Source of the DNA: Fidelibacterota bacterium
Lineage (GTDB): Bacteria; Fidelibacterota; UBA8477; JABMPR01
DNA: 59,383 nucleotides
Direction of reading: 5' to 3'
NCBI GenBank assembly: GCA_016845065.1
Contig: JAERTG010000167.1
Location: 1-59,383, forward strand
Both the position numbers and the translations under genes were made by a program. The notes under the pieces were generated by a model. The model was not told the DNA's origin. It ran no database searches and was given only the letters and a program-made list of their open reading frames with translations. Positions 1 through 14,142 of the stretch are shown piece by piece (within the stretch, counting starts at the first letter, position 1; each line of letters opens with the position of its first letter).

Positions 1-171
1 ACCTTATACCTACACATCTATATGCATTAATATGCACCAAAACGATATTTGAAGGTTAATTCAATCGAAACCCACAGGTCGGTATAATACCGACCTGTGG
101 GTTTCGATTGAATTAACCTTCAAATATCGTTTTGGTGCATATTAATGCATATAGATGTGTAGGTATAAGAT
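1..171. repeat. Long inverted repeat (82-bp perfect arms, 3-nt loop) at the window edge
   Basis: Bases 3-84 are the exact reverse complement of 88-169, separated by the three bases 85-87. Base 2 against 170 is the only mismatch before the sequence runs out, and base 1 against 171 pairs again. A 12-bp palindrome (aagatcgatctt, 167-178) abuts the right arm. Perfect arms this long are unstable in bacteria, and their position at the extreme end suggests a fold-back chimera or contig-end artefact. A real cruciform cannot be excluded. Confidence 0.9.
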
Positions 172-416
172 CGATCTTGTATCTGAACAGTTAAAAACCA
201 ATGGTTCTGGGATCAGGGTTATTAACCATTTTCTTTAAATATTATCTAATGTTTTGAATGTGAGTTGATCGCCACTATATATTTGGGGAATAATAATTTC
301 AAGATACATCTACATAATTCAATTGTTAAAGGGACATGCTAAATTACCTTGCCAATAATGACAGATGACACAACTGTCAATATCTTTGACTTGCTCCATT
401 AAGTATTCATACTCAG
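172..416. other. Intergenic stretch with no recognisable gene
   Basis: About 245 AT-rich bases lie between the inverted repeat and the phosphate transporter. I see no open frame with a convincing start, no clear promoter and no terminator. The frame of the next gene is closed by a stop at 387-389, so the transporter cannot start much farther upstream. Confidence 0.5.
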
Positions 417-1526
417 ATGAGGGATATTTTGAACCCGGAAACACGCCAAAAGATAATTAAGATATTAACTGTTATAGTTACTATCTACCTCTTCCTTCTT
501 ACAATTAAGCTTCTCGGTCACAGTTTTAAACTCTTTGGTAAAGAATTCGCCGAGGCGATGCTTCAAACGACCTCAAACCCATTCACTGGTCTAATCATTG
601 GAATTGTGGCAACATCGCTTATACAAAGCTCCTCGACAACGACATCTATAGTTGTGGGTTTGGTCGCGGGTGGTGTTGTCAATTTGGAGAATGCTATTCC
701 CATTATCATGGGTGCAAATATTGGTACAACAGTAACCAATACATTGGTCTCTCTTGGACATGTAGGCAGAAAGGCGGAGTTTAAAAGGGCTTTCGCTGCA
801 GGAGTTGTTCACGATTTCTTTAATATCAGTGCCGTGATTCTCCTTTTCCCACTTGAATTAAAGTTTCACTTTATTCAAAAAATAGCAATATTTCTAAATG
901 ATAGCTTTGAGGGGGTTGGCGGCATGAAGATGTTTAACCCACTTAAGGCCATTTTAAATCCAGTGATACACTTTATCGACTCATTAATGGTGAATGTACC
1001 ATATAATGACATTGTACTAATGATTCTATCAATTGTTGGAATGTTTGGTGCTTTAGGATTGCTTATAAGAACTATCAGGTCCTTGGTTGTTGATAAATTG
1101 GAATTGATTATAAATAAATATCTTTTTAAAAACGATGCGATGGGTATGACCTGGGGTATGGTAATGACATTTATTGTCCAGAGCAGTTCCGTAACTACCT
1201 CGCTAATTGTGCCACTTGCAGGAGCAGGAATAGTCAATCTGAGAAAAATATTTCCTTATACAATGGGGGCCAATATAGGTACTACTGGTACAGCGTTGTT
1301 AGCCGCTCTGGCTACAGGAAATCCTGTGGCTGTTACTGCATCATTTGCACATCTTACCTTTAATATTTTTGGAATACTGATATTTTATCCTCTAAAGTTT
1401 ATTCCCATTACGATAGCAGAAAAAGTCAGCGCTTATGTAGCAATATCAAAAAGGAATCTCATTACATTTCTTTTCTTATATTCAATGATATACTTTATAC
1501 CAATTCTGTTTATAGTTATTACTTAA
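417..1526 (+). CDS. Na+/phosphate cotransporter family protein (NptA-like)
   Basis: Integral membrane protein predicted to import inorganic phosphate with sodium. Two copies of the family signature are visible: Q70-SSSTTTS followed by GANIGTT, and Q255-SSSVTTS followed again by GANIGTT. This is the inverted two-fold repeat of Na_Pi_cotrans proteins. The protein is 369 residues and almost entirely hydrophobic segments. It lacks the C-terminal PhoU domain that many bacterial members carry, and a separate PhoU-like gene follows 16 bases later, so the two probably work together. The ATG at 417 is the only start in the open stretch, since a stop lies at 387-389. No good Shine-Dalgarno sequence is visible. 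The region is visibly AT-richer than the rest of the window. Confidence 0.9.
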   Translation: MRDILNPETRQKIIKILTVIVTIYLFLLTIKLLGHSFKLFGKEFAEAMLQTTSNPFTGLIIGIVATSLIQSSSTTTSIVVGLVAGGVVNLENAIPIIMGANIGTTVTNTLVSLGHVGRKAEFKRAFAAGVVHDFFNISAVILLFPLELKFHFIQKIAIFLNDSFEGVGGMKMFNPLKAILNPVIHFIDSLMVNVPYNDIVLMILSIVGMFGALGLLIRTIRSLVVDKLELIINKYLFKNDAMGMTWGMVMTFIVQSSSVTTSLIVPLAGAGIVNLRKIFPYTMGANIGTTGTALLAALATGNPVAVTASFAHLTFNIFGILIFYPLKFIPITIAEKVSAYVAISKRNLITFLFLYSMIYFIPILFIVIT

Positions 1527-1542
1527 TTAAAACTAAAGGTTA

Positions 1543-2223
1543 ATGATAATGTGGAAAGAAATAAGGAATTTGTGGACAAGTGATAATCTGTTAAATGAAG
1601 CATGGGGTCTTGCCTATGAAGCAATAAATATTGACGCAGAGATGTTTATTGATGCGACGGATGCACTTTGGGGAGACAATCGTAAAACTGTTCAAAAATT
1701 AATATTCAAAAAAGATAAACTCATAAATAAGTATGAGAGAGATATTAGAAGAAAAGTTATTACTCACCTAACAGTGCAAGGAAATGAGAGCTTGGCTGCA
1801 GGATTAGTTTTATCAACTGTTATTGTAGATGTGGAAAGAATCGGTGACTATATAAAGAATATAGTTGAATTAACAGAAATGCATCCAGATGAAATTCAAG
1901 ATAATAAAACTAAAGATAAACTTCACGAGATTGAAAGTGCTATTAAACGTATGTTTAAAGAAGCTCCTGAGTGTATCGAAACTGGTGATGAAGATCAAGC
2001 ACTTCAGATTTATTCTGAGACGAAGGAAATAGGTCGAACTTGTGATAAGAATATTGAAAATTTAATAACCAAAAATGATGAAAACCTGGGTACTTCAAGT
2101 GTAGCTACACTGGTACTATATTTTCGATATCTAAAAAGAATCAACGCGCATTTAAGGAATATTATATCGAGTGTCATAAATCCTTATGATAGAATTGGTT
2201 TTAAACATAAGAAAAATAGATAA
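1543..2223 (+). CDS. PhoU-like domain protein, partner of the phosphate transporter
   Basis: A 226-residue, mostly alpha-helical cytoplasmic protein with the PhoU-type pattern of two three-helix repeats, including a 'VDVERIGDYIKNI' segment that matches the conserved E/D-R-x-x-D-x-x metal-site region of PhoU. PhoU proteins modulate phosphate uptake or signalling. Here the direct neighbour is the Na+/phosphate cotransporter, as in fused NptA-PhoU proteins, so a transporter-control role is likelier than Pst/PhoR control. An alternative start at the second methionine (1549) is possible. Its stop overlaps the next start by one base (TAATG), which indicates translational coupling. Codons are very AT-rich. 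Confidence 0.82.
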   Translation: MIMWKEIRNLWTSDNLLNEAWGLAYEAINIDAEMFIDATDALWGDNRKTVQKLIFKKDKLINKYERDIRRKVITHLTVQGNESLAAGLVLSTVIVDVERIGDYIKNIVELTEMHPDEIQDNKTKDKLHEIESAIKRMFKEAPECIETGDEDQALQIYSETKEIGRTCDKNIENLITKNDENLGTSSVATLVLYFRYLKRINAHLRNIISSVINPYDRIGFKHKKNR

Positions 2224-2684
2224 TGGTCAATCATGTTATCCGGAGAGCTGTACGAGATGACGTTTCAACAATCGTTGGTTTTAATCAGTCTATGGCGATG
2301 GAAACAGAAGGTAAGTCACTTGACAGCGGTACTCTAACATCCGGGGTTGAAGCAGTTTTTGATAATCCGGAGCACGGTTTCTACATCGTCTGTGATATAG
2401 ACGGCAAAGCCAGCGCTTGTCTCATGATCACTTACGAGTGGAGTGATTGGCGAAATGGTCTTTTCTGGTGGATCCAAAGTGTTTACGTTAAAAAGGAATT
2501 TAGAGGTAGTGGTCTGTTTAAAAGTATGTACAATTATATTAAAACTCTAGTTGATAAAGATAAAAGTATAGCTGGAATTCGACTTTATGTAGATGATGAT
2601 AATATTCTCGCTCAGAACGTGTATAGAAGAGTGGGTATGCAGAAATCCCACTACAAAATGTTCGAATATTTACATCCGGAGTAA
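2223..2684 (+). CDS. GNAT-family N-acetyltransferase
   Basis: 153 residues with the GNAT fold. The acetyl-CoA-binding motif A is visible as 'QSVYVKKEFRGSGLFKSMY' (the R/Q-x-x-G-x-G/A element), followed by a typical 'LYVDDDNILAQNVYRRVGM' motif B and a C-terminal tyrosine-containing strand. It probably acetylates a small molecule or a protein amine, but the substrate cannot be told from sequence. The start overlaps the preceding stop by one base, so it belongs to the same transcript as the phosphate genes, although a functional link is not obvious. Confidence 0.85.
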   Translation: MVNHVIRRAVRDDVSTIVGFNQSMAMETEGKSLDSGTLTSGVEAVFDNPEHGFYIVCDIDGKASACLMITYEWSDWRNGLFWWIQSVYVKKEFRGSGLFKSMYNYIKTLVDKDKSIAGIRLYVDDDNILAQNVYRRVGMQKSHYKMFEYLHPE

Positions 2685-2983
2685 TCCCCCAAAAGATTAT
2701 CTCTGGAAAACAGAAAAATACTGTAAAGATTGAGATAAACCATTAAAAACACCATTAAACATCTATATGCATACAAGAATCACCATAAAGACTAAAGTTT
2801 TGATGTAAAAAGTATCATAATGTCCGTAGTTGGCTGAGATAAAAGTCTAAGAAAAGAAGTTGTTAATAAGGGGGCTGTGAGAAGTGAAAACGGGGTTGAA
2901 AAATACACGACTCATGGAAAGCGATGAGTGAAAAAGTTAAATGTTTGACATTATAACTTCCTTATTGTTGGATCAAGGGAGGA
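2685..2983. other. Intergenic gap before the hybrid regulator
   Basis: Almost 300 bases without a plausible gene. The 12 bases at 2760-2771 (catctatatgca plus flanks) resemble part of the edge inverted repeat, but the match is short. A TTGACA occurs at 2945-2950, but no well-spaced -10 box follows before the start codon, so no promoter is called. Confidence 0.4.
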
Positions 2984-5900
2984 ATGTTTAGTATATCCAA
3001 GATTAGATTGTTTTCGATTATTATATTCCTGAGTTTAAACATCTCGATGTTGTTCTCGCAGAAGCAGGGTATAAGGCTGCAAGGAATCACCGCAAATGAT
3101 GGTCTGTCACAATCCTATGCAAATACGATTCATGAGGACAATCGTGGTTATCTGTGGTTCGGAACCATAGATGGGCTGAACAGATACGATGGATACGATA
3201 TCAAGGTTTATAAATTTAACCCTAATGAATTGAATTCTATTTCTGATAATTTTATCAGATGCATCGTTGAGGATAAGCAAAAGCGTTTGTGGGTAGGTAC
3301 AGATGCTGGCGGGTTAAACCTTTACGATACAAATCTAGATCAGTTTACCCAAATCCCCCTTAATCAAACAAGGACCGTTCCCGGTCAAAATGAAAGAATT
3401 CTGGATTTAACTGTAAGTACAGACAATATCCTTTGGATAGCGAGTAGTGCCGGGCTCTGTAAGCTGGATCTGGGGTCCCAAAAACTATCTGTTGAAAGCT
3501 TCTCGGACACAAAAAACATCGTAAGGTGTATTGTTGTTGGGGCTAACGGATCAGGCTGGTATGGTACCGAGACTGGAGAACTCTTTAAATTCAACGGTAT
3601 TGAGGAAATTAAAATTAAAGGCCTGAGTAAATATCAGGTCTCAACTATTAATGACATTGTCCTCGATGACAGAGAGACATTATGGTTGGGGACGAACACG
3701 GGGCTTTTTACTTACAACATCCCGAAAAACCAGTTTAAACGAATTTCCCTACCCCTTTCAGGGGATGTTGAGGAGATCACCTCGTTAGCATTTGGACCAG
3801 ACCAGAAGCTTTGGGTTGGGACTTTGGAACATGGTCTGATTGCATTTGATACGAAAACGGAAAATGTTTCAGTGTTCGCAAATATTTCCGAAGATCCAAA
3901 CAGCCTGAGAGAGGCTGGAATAATTAAGATACTATTTGATAAGAATAATTTGCTCTGGATAGCAACCAGGGGAGAAGGGATTCAATTTTTTGATCCTCAG
4001 TCCCCCTTTCGTTATTATGGTTATGAAGCGGGAAACAATTACGGTCTTGGGCACCCCAGCGTTCGGGCAATTCTTACAGATGAAGCTGGTCTCTGGGTAG
4101 GCGGTTATGAGGGGCTAGATTTTTTTTCAAAGGATGGTGAATCACATAAACACTATCGGGCTGATCCGCATGGTTTAATTAACAACAACGTGTACACACT
4201 CATTAATGATGGAAAAGACAAATTGTGGATTGGTACCGAAGGTGGCGGACTATTCAGGCTAAGCAAAAGCACCGGGCTCATTGACCACCTCTGGTCCGAT
4301 CCAACCAGAGGAGCGCGTTCAAATTACATATATGAATTTCATCGTTCTCAAGATTCGTTGCTCTACCTGGGAACAGGTGAGGGCTTATATGTAATGAATT
4401 TAGAGAAGGACTCGTTCAAGGCTCCCATGAAGGTCACCTTGCGAAATGCCCAACTTGAAGCTCTGGAAACAGTTAAAATTATTGCCATCAATGAGGACAG
4501 AAATAACAACCTGTATGTGGGTTCTGAATCAAATGGCTTGTTTGTGATCAACAAATTTAATGAGCCCGTCGCACACTATGTACACAGTCGTCAAAATAGA
4601 ACTTCATTATCAAGCAATCGTATAAAATCCCTGCATTTTGATAGAGACGAGACACTCTGGATTGGCACTGGAGGAGGCGGTCTTGAAAAATGGGTTCCGG
4701 AAAAAGAATCGTTCATTCATTATGATGAAAACGACGGCCTTGCTGACAACACCGTCTATGGCATCCTGGAAGACGATTTCGGATCACTCTGGCTAAGCAC
4801 TAACAAAGGCTTGTCATATCTCAACAAACACGAAGGTCGTATAAGAAATTTCGGGATTGAGTCAGGCTTGCAGAGTCTTGAATACAATACCGCAGCCTTT
4901 CACAAAAGCGCAGATGGTGAGCTGTTTTTTGGAGGTATTTATGGTCTGAATGCATTTTATCCTGAAAGAGCACTCGCAGCGAGAAAGCCTCTGGATCTGA
5001 TCATCACTGATCTGAAAATATCTAATCGTCCAGTTTCTGTTGGCACAAAATTCCTCCCAACTGAAATTAACAGCCTGACGAAACTAACTCTTACCCATAG
5101 AGAACGCCTGGTATCGCTGGACTTCTCAGGAATGAATTTTTTATCCCCAAAAAAGACAAGATATCGTTACCGTATTGATGGGGATGAAGAGAATTGGATA
5201 TATACTAGTCCAGGTGACCGCGAGGCCAGTTTTACCAATCTTCCTGCTGGCAATCATGCGCTATTCATACAAGCTGCGGCGGGGCAATCAGCAAGATATG
5301 GAACCTCAAGAAAAATTGACATTAAGGTAATTCCAGCTCCTTGGCGATCCTGGTGGGCTAAACTGATTTATGCGACAACTCTTTTTGGATTGCTTTGGCT
5401 GATAAGACGAAACGAGTTGAAAAAAATTGCGCTCAAAAGAGAACTGGATTCCAAAAGACAAGAAGCTCAAAAAATTTCGGAGCTTGACGAACTGAAATCG
5501 CGTATCATCTCAAATGTCTCTCAAGAGCTGCGTACGCCACTAACTCTATTGGAAAGTCACATTGAAAACCTGTCGTATACTGCTAGTTCTTCCGGTTCCG
5601 TAAAAGCAAATGTCAGTAATGCCCAAAAGGATCTTTCAAAAATTACCACGCTAAGCAATCAACTGTTTGAGCTTTCCCGGTTTGCAAGTGGCAAGATCAA
5701 ACTGCAGGCTCGTGAGGAGGAGTTGGCAGTAATTCTTTCTGAGGCAATTAGTGGTATCCGGGATACAGGCAAAGAGAAGGGCTTCACATTTGATTTAAAG
5801 ACTGTTGCAGAGCCAGTTAAGCTCTACATTGACAAACCCAAATTTCTTCAGGTCATACACACACTGCTAAAAAACACCATGAAAGCAAGCGCTTCCGGTT

Positions 5901-7039
5901 CCAACATATGCCTGGAAATCATGGATTCTTCTCGGTTCAATGATCGCGGAATTGGTCTGTTTGTATTCGTGCAGATAGGCAATTGTTCCGAAAAAGTACC
6001 TGAAGACAAGCAATCTGACATGATGGATAGAATAATTCGAGTGGACGAGAATTCTGGCAAACCACAAAGTGATCCTGAGATTGATTTGGCTTTGGCCAGG
6101 GAGTTGGTTGAACTACATGGAGGAGCAGTTCTAAGGGAAAGAGTGACTTCCGATGAAATTGTATTTCTTCTCTCCATCCCTGTTGGCCGCTTCCATCTCG
6201 AACCAAGTGAAATTATTCTGGACCAGGTGGTGGATAGAGGCGATGATTTGTCAGTCAGCCAGACAACAATCCCCGATCCCACCAAGCAAACTATACTGGT
6301 TGTGGAAGATGATAAGGAACTTAAAAGCTTCATCCACGACGTGCTAATAGAAGACTATGCCGTCGTATTGGCAAATGATGGCGAAGAAGCATATGCTGAA
6401 GCCCAGAAAAACCAACCTGATTTGATTATATCAGATATAGCAATGCCAAGGCGGAGTGGTCTGGATTTGCTCAAGGATATCCGGCAGGATCCAGTGCTTT
6501 CTAACACGCCTGTTGTCCTCCTTACTGCGCTAGTCTCTAAAGAAGATCGTATAAAGGGATATGAAGCAACTGCCAACGACTATATATCGAAGCCTTTTAG
6601 CATGGATGAATTAAAAATTCGAATCCGGAATATTTTGTACTCCAGAAAACAACTGGTTGAGCTTACAAGTCAAACTGAGAAGACCAGCATTAGTAAAGAG
6701 AGCTCTATCTCCAAGGTAGACGATCAGTTCTTCAATAAGGTCAAGGATACGGTTGAAAATAATCTGGGTAACACTGAACTAAACGCCGAGATGATTGCTC
6801 AATCTGTTTTTATGAGCAAACGCCAACTGGAACGTAAACTAAAACCAATGACGGGTTTGAGTCCAGGTGAGTTCATCAGGCAAGTAAGGTTTATTAGGGC
6901 CAGACAAATACTGCAAGAAGGTGAAGCAGTTACTGTGGCAGAAGTTTCTTACGCCGTGGGCTTTAAAAATGTCAAATATTTTTCTCGTCTTTTCAGGAAT
7001 CAGTTTGGACATTCGCCAGCTGAATTATTAAAGCAATAA
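2984..7039 (+). CDS. Hybrid two-component regulator (Reg_prop propeller, Y_Y_Y, kinase-like, receiver, AraC HTH) with degenerate kinase
   Basis: A 1351-residue one-protein signalling system of the Bacteroides HTCS type. Order: signal peptide (about 1-25), two periplasmic beta-propellers of Reg_prop repeats (about 40-700, recurring 'LWIGT' strands), Y_Y_Y domain (about 720-790), one membrane helix (about 795-815), HisKA-like and HATPase-like regions (about 830-1065), receiver (about 1100-1215) and AraC DNA-binding domain (about 1245-1351). The receiver is intact: acidic pair E-D-D, phospho-acceptor D1151 in 'DLIISDIAMP', and K in 'ISKPF'. The kinase is not. The H-box reads S-Q-E-L-R-T-P with Q847 (codon CAA at 5522-5524), the N-box reads 'LLKNTMKAS', and the G2 box reads 'DPEIDLALAREL' without its glycines. 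Self-phosphorylation is therefore unlikely. A strong 'gggagga' sits unusually close, directly against the ATG. Confidence 0.93.
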   Translation: MFSISKIRLFSIIIFLSLNISMLFSQKQGIRLQGITANDGLSQSYANTIHEDNRGYLWFGTIDGLNRYDGYDIKVYKFNPNELNSISDNFIRCIVEDKQKRLWVGTDAGGLNLYDTNLDQFTQIPLNQTRTVPGQNERILDLTVSTDNILWIASSAGLCKLDLGSQKLSVESFSDTKNIVRCIVVGANGSGWYGTETGELFKFNGIEEIKIKGLSKYQVSTINDIVLDDRETLWLGTNTGLFTYNIPKNQFKRISLPLSGDVEEITSLAFGPDQKLWVGTLEHGLIAFDTKTENVSVFANISEDPNSLREAGIIKILFDKNNLLWIATRGEGIQFFDPQSPFRYYGYEAGNNYGLGHPSVRAILTDEAGLWVGGYEGLDFFSKDGESHKHYRADPHGLINNNVYTLINDGKDKLWIGTEGGGLFRLSKSTGLIDHLWSDPTRGARSNYIYEFHRSQDSLLYLGTGEGLYVMNLEKDSFKAPMKVTLRNAQLEALETVKIIAINEDRNNNLYVGSESNGLFVINKFNEPVAHYVHSRQNRTSLSSNRIKSLHFDRDETLWIGTGGGGLEKWVPEKESFIHYDENDGLADNTVYGILEDDFGSLWLSTNKGLSYLNKHEGRIRNFGIESGLQSLEYNTAAFHKSADGELFFGGIYGLNAFYPERALAARKPLDLIITDLKISNRPVSVGTKFLPTEINSLTKLTLTHRERLVSLDFSGMNFLSPKKTRYRYRIDGDEENWIYTSPGDREASFTNLPAGNHALFIQAAAGQSARYGTSRKIDIKVIPAPWRSWWAKLIYATTLFGLLWLIRRNELKKIALKRELDSKRQEAQKISELDELKSRIISNVSQELRTPLTLLESHIENLSYTASSSGSVKANVSNAQKDLSKITTLSNQLFELSRFASGKIKLQAREEELAVILSEAISGIRDTGKEKGFTFDLKTVAEPVKLYIDKPKFLQVIHTLLKNTMKASASGSNICLEIMDSSRFNDRGIGLFVFVQIGNCSEKVPEDKQSDMMDRIIRVDENSGKPQSDPEIDLALARELVELHGGAVLRERVTSDEIVFLLSIPVGRFHLEPSEIILDQVVDRGDDLSVSQTTIPDPTKQTILVVEDDKELKSFIHDVLIEDYAVVLANDGEEAYAEAQKNQPDLIISDIAMPRRSGLDLLKDIRQDPVLSNTPVVLLTALVSKEDRIKGYEATANDYISKPFSMDELKIRIRNILYSRKQLVELTSQTEKTSISKESSISKVDDQFFNKVKDTVENNLGNTELNAEMIAQSVFMSKRQLERKLKPMTGLSPGEFIRQVRFIRARQILQEGEAVTVAEVSYAVGFKNVKYFSRLFRNQFGHSPAELLKQ

Positions 7040-7174
7040 ATCAACCTAAAAATACTTAATTGTCAAACTGTAGACTCTTTTTTACTTGCTGCAAAAGTGG
7101 TTCGCATGTAATTGATAAATAGAGGGGTTTATTCATGAGACCGAGTATTTTTCTCCCAACAACTGTTTAGCATT

Positions 7175-7342
7175 TTATTTCCCAAAGTCCCTCCGATCCA
7201 CCCCCAAAATCAGCACTCAATAACCTAAAATGGCCGCAGTTGCGAGTAGCGGGATGGGCAAGATTGCGACATGCCTGGGACAATTATGCGACCTGTAGGG
7301 GTAAAATTGCGACAAAACAGGGATACAAATGCGACAAAAACA
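7175..7342 (-). mobile_element. Tandem TGCGAC repeats, possibly a solitary IS21-family end
   Basis: TGCGAC occurs at 7265, 7287, 7308 and 7330, with spacings of 22, 21 and 22 bases, plus a variant TGCGAG at 7241. Three copies are followed six bases later by GGG, giving TGCGAC-N6-GGG units. Read on the minus strand the block begins TGTTTTTGTCGCA and continues with GTCGCA...CCC units. From memory, this resembles the multiple terminal repeats of IS21-type elements that start with TG. No transposase or second end is present, so it would be a remnant. Alternatively the 21-22 bp phase fits an AraC-type operator array for the gene at 7427. Confidence 0.45.
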
Positions 7343-7351
7343 CTCCGTAAA

Positions 7352-7426
7352 CTAGTAAATCGCCGTACTTCTTCTATAATAGGGACAAGATTACTCACAT
7401 TTGAATTAATATAAGGGAGAAGACAA
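7352..7426 (+). promoter_or_regulatory. Candidate promoter and ribosome binding site of the giant secreted protein
   Basis: A perfect -10 box TATAAT lies at 7375-7380. The -35 region at about 7352-7357 (ctagta) is poor, which fits a promoter needing an activator, and the TGCGAC array ends 16 bases farther upstream. A strong Shine-Dalgarno (aagggaga, about 7413-7420) precedes the ATG at 7427. The rest of the 7040-7426 gap holds only the repeat block and no gene. Confidence 0.5.
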
Positions 7427-12991
<5,565 letters not shown>

Positions 12992-13014
12992 CACGCATTC
13001 GATAAAGCGTATTG

Positions 13015-13061
13015 TGAACTCCTCGACTCTGAAACACAGAATCGGGGAGTTTCAATTTTTA
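13015..13061 (+). terminator. Rho-independent terminator after the giant secreted protein
   Basis: The sequence gaactcctcgactctg pairs, with some G-U pairs, with cagaatcggggagtttc, and is followed by a T-rich run (aattttt). It lies 25 bases past the stop at 12991 and before the start of the lipoprotein gene. Confidence 0.75.
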
Positions 13062-13171
13062 GAGCATTTTGTATCAATTGAGACAGAGCATTCCTATGCC
13101 CCAGAGGTATTGACAAACTATTGATTAAAAAAATCTTATGAGACGAAAAAAATTATGAGGGAGAAAATATA

Positions 13172-13693
13172 ATGAAAGCAAAAATCCTTTTTATCAGCCT
13201 GATGAGTCTGGCTTTGTTGATCATGGTTGGTTGTGAAGCCCCTACTGATCCTGACCAATCCACTGACTACAGCATGGCTAAAAAAGCAGTTTATCCTGCT
13301 AACGCCGGCGTGGGTGATGATGGAGATTATACACTTTGGGCTGACTATGATCAGGTCGCTGGAGTGGTTTCCTTTTCCGAAACATCGGTAACAATTACAA
13401 CAAACGATGACTATGACATTAGGGGCGTCCATATATATACATGGACAGATGAAGAAGATATTCCCAACAGTCGACCTGCTCCGGGACATGCTGATTATTC
13501 ATTGCCAAGCATACATGAATCAAGTGTTACTCTGAATATTGCTAATGACTCTTTCGATTACATTACTGTGCATGTATCACTTGAGAACGGTGTCCGCGCC
13601 TATGCTGGTGGAGATAGATATCCCTACGGCTTTCCTGAAGTAAGAGGCCAGTGGTGGGGTTATATAGATGGAGAATACGAGGTTTGGCAATAA
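13172..13693 (+). CDS. Small secreted lipoprotein of unknown function
   Basis: 173 residues. The N-terminus 'MKAKILFISLMSLALLIMVGCEAP' is a lipoprotein signal with lipobox I-M-V-G-C; Glu follows the lipidated Cys. The mature part has alternating strand-forming residues (for example 'SVTITTNDDY', 'SVTLNIANDS') and many Trp/Tyr at the end, suggesting a small beta-sandwich. No family is recognised. A good Shine-Dalgarno (gagggag) precedes the ATG. The gene follows the giant secreted protein in the same direction, but terminators on both sides make it a single-gene unit. Confidence 0.75.
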   Translation: MKAKILFISLMSLALLIMVGCEAPTDPDQSTDYSMAKKAVYPANAGVGDDGDYTLWADYDQVAGVVSFSETSVTITTNDDYDIRGVHIYTWTDEEDIPNSRPAPGHADYSLPSIHESSVTLNIANDSFDYITVHVSLENGVRAYAGGDRYPYGFPEVRGQWWGYIDGEYEVWQ

Positions 13694-13717
13694 AGCCACG
13701 AAAATATTATTTTATAC

Positions 13718-13757
13718 AAAAAAAGCCCCACTAAATGGTCGGGGCTTTTTTTGTTTT
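13718..13757 (+). terminator. Rho-independent terminator, probably bidirectional
   Basis: The stem aaaaaagcccc / ggggctttttt encloses a short actaaatggtc loop region. It sits between the lipoprotein (plus strand) and the VOC gene (minus strand), which converge here. Its A-run on one side and T-run on the other let it serve both. Confidence 0.88.
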
Positions 13758-13769
13758 TAAAGACAAAAC

Positions 13770-14093
13770 TCACTTTTCCCAAACATTAAAACGAACTCCA
13801 AAGGGATCTTCGACATAACAATCCTGCCCCTTGCCTCTCCAGCGGATGACTTTACAGCCCTGTGCCAAAAGTTTGTCCTCGGCTCTATTGAGATCCTCCA
13901 CAAACAACTCGTGCACAGGACCAGTTTCAGAATTGCACTCCATCAGAAAAAGATTGTTGGGGCCAGATCGTAATTCCACCCAGCGCTCTGACGAGGGGAT
14001 TTCGGCAAACCCCAGAGTTTTAATATAGAATTCCTTCGCTCGATCAAGATCGCTCACATAAATGGCAATATTGGGACTCATTTCATATGACAT
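13770..14093 (-). CDS. VOC-superfamily protein (glyoxalase/bleomycin-resistance fold)
   Basis: 107 residues, one vicinal-oxygen-chelate module pair with the usual 'NIAIYVSDLDRAKEFYIKTLGF' opening and 'EDPFGVRFNVWE' ending. These proteins bind metals and act as glyoxalases, dioxygenases, isomerases or antibiotic-binding proteins; the actual activity is not predictable here. The start at 14093 is supported by a Shine-Dalgarno (caggag) 6 bases upstream. It is transcribed toward the lipoprotein gene with the shared terminator between them. Confidence 0.85.
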   Translation of the reverse strand: MSYEMSPNIAIYVSDLDRAKEFYIKTLGFAEIPSSERWVELRSGPNNLFLMECNSETGPVHELFVEDLNRAEDKLLAQGCKVIRWRGKGQDCYVEDPFGVRFNVWEK

Positions 14094-14142
14094 ATGAACT
14101 CCTGAGATAAGTGGTTAACCCCCGAAAAGCTTGACAAAAGTC

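Noticed and set aside
1..171. A telomere-like hairpin end or an origin
   Set aside because: No repeated units, no DnaA boxes and no linear-replicon genes are present. Assembly fold-back explains it more simply.
7040..7174. Possible terminator after the hybrid regulator
   Set aside because: I could not find a stable GC-rich stem with a T-run in this stretch, so none is called.
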